Assembly (NCBI GenBank): GCA_000223315.2
Contig: AFUS01000005.1
Coordinates: 248,001-312,000 of the forward strand
Length of the DNA: 64,000 bases
Direction of reading: 5' to 3'
From: Parvimonas sp. oral taxon 393 str. F0440
GTDB lineage: Bacteria; Bacillota; Clostridia; Tissierellales; Peptoniphilaceae
Both the position numbers and the translations under genes were made by a program. The first letter of the stretch is position 1; each line of letters begins with the position of its first letter. The notes under the pieces were generated by a model. The model saw only the letters and a list, made by a program, of their open reading frames with translations. It did not search any database and was not told the origin of the DNA. This document shows, in pieces, positions 63,975-64,000 of the stretch.

Positions 63975-64000
63975 TTAATCTAATTCAAATTTCCCTGTGT
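63975..64000 (-). CDS. Possible C-terminal end of a gene outside the window
   Basis: On the minus strand one frame ends TGKFELD then a stop just before the terminator. Too short to name. Confidence 0.3.

Overview
The window is about 64 kb of very AT-rich chromosome from a low-GC anaerobic Firmicute. The gene set (V-type ATPase, AddAB, SepF/YlmH, RapZ/YvcK/HPr kinase, rRNA operon) and what I recall of the 16S sequence suggest the Peptoniphilaceae/Tissierellia, most like Parvimonas. That genus call is from memory; no alignment was run. Every recognisable gene but one is on the minus strand, so transcription runs from high to low coordinates. The exception is a small membrane protein at 1109..1543 (+).

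Layout, left to right: a patatin-like lipase cut by the window edge; the lone plus-strand gene; leuS with a T-box leader; a MATE exporter; hslO, a GrpB-family gene, a cold-shock gene and tdk; a block of cyclophilin, GNAT acetyltransferase, rluD-type synthase, ung, lspA, ylmH, sepF, yggS and an HlyD-like gene (cell division and envelope); purA; two PAP2 phosphatases; a glutaredoxin; an RNA-processing/translation block (rsmA, rnmV, tatD, metG, mtaB, rsmE, prmA, dnaJ); an envelope/carbon-control block (yvcK, rapZ, murB, hprK, uvrC, pepP); a YerC-type regulator; a selenocysteine tRNA; a split ThrE exporter with an unknown membrane protein; and an amino-acid permease with a gamma-glutamyl hydrolase.

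The centre (39.1 to 45.55 kb) is a full rRNA operon read right to left: two promoters, 16S, tRNA-Ala, 23S, 5S, an aberrant 5S-like unit, a second complete 5S, then nine tRNAs (Asn, Leu, Glu, Met, Val, Asp, Thr, Gly, Arg). To its right are a Nim-like flavoprotein, nadK, a nine-gene V-type ATPase operon, a zinc-ribbon protein and addA/addB.

The main sequence-level observation is that about 17 one-base indels in A/T runs of 5 to 7 bases interrupt otherwise normal housekeeping genes (metG twice, MATE three times, purA, dnaJ, rapZ, murB, pepP, addA and others), and one of them creates a false GNAT-cyclophilin fusion. All but one are missing bases. This fits uncorrected homopolymer errors better than gene decay. 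Coordinates below give the restored full spans. The most biologically interesting features are the tRNA-Sec gene, the chimeric 5S unit with its repeated spacer hairpins, a GC-rich palindromic island behind yggS, and the lone plus-strand gene. I found no CRISPR array, transposase, integrase or obvious new defence system.
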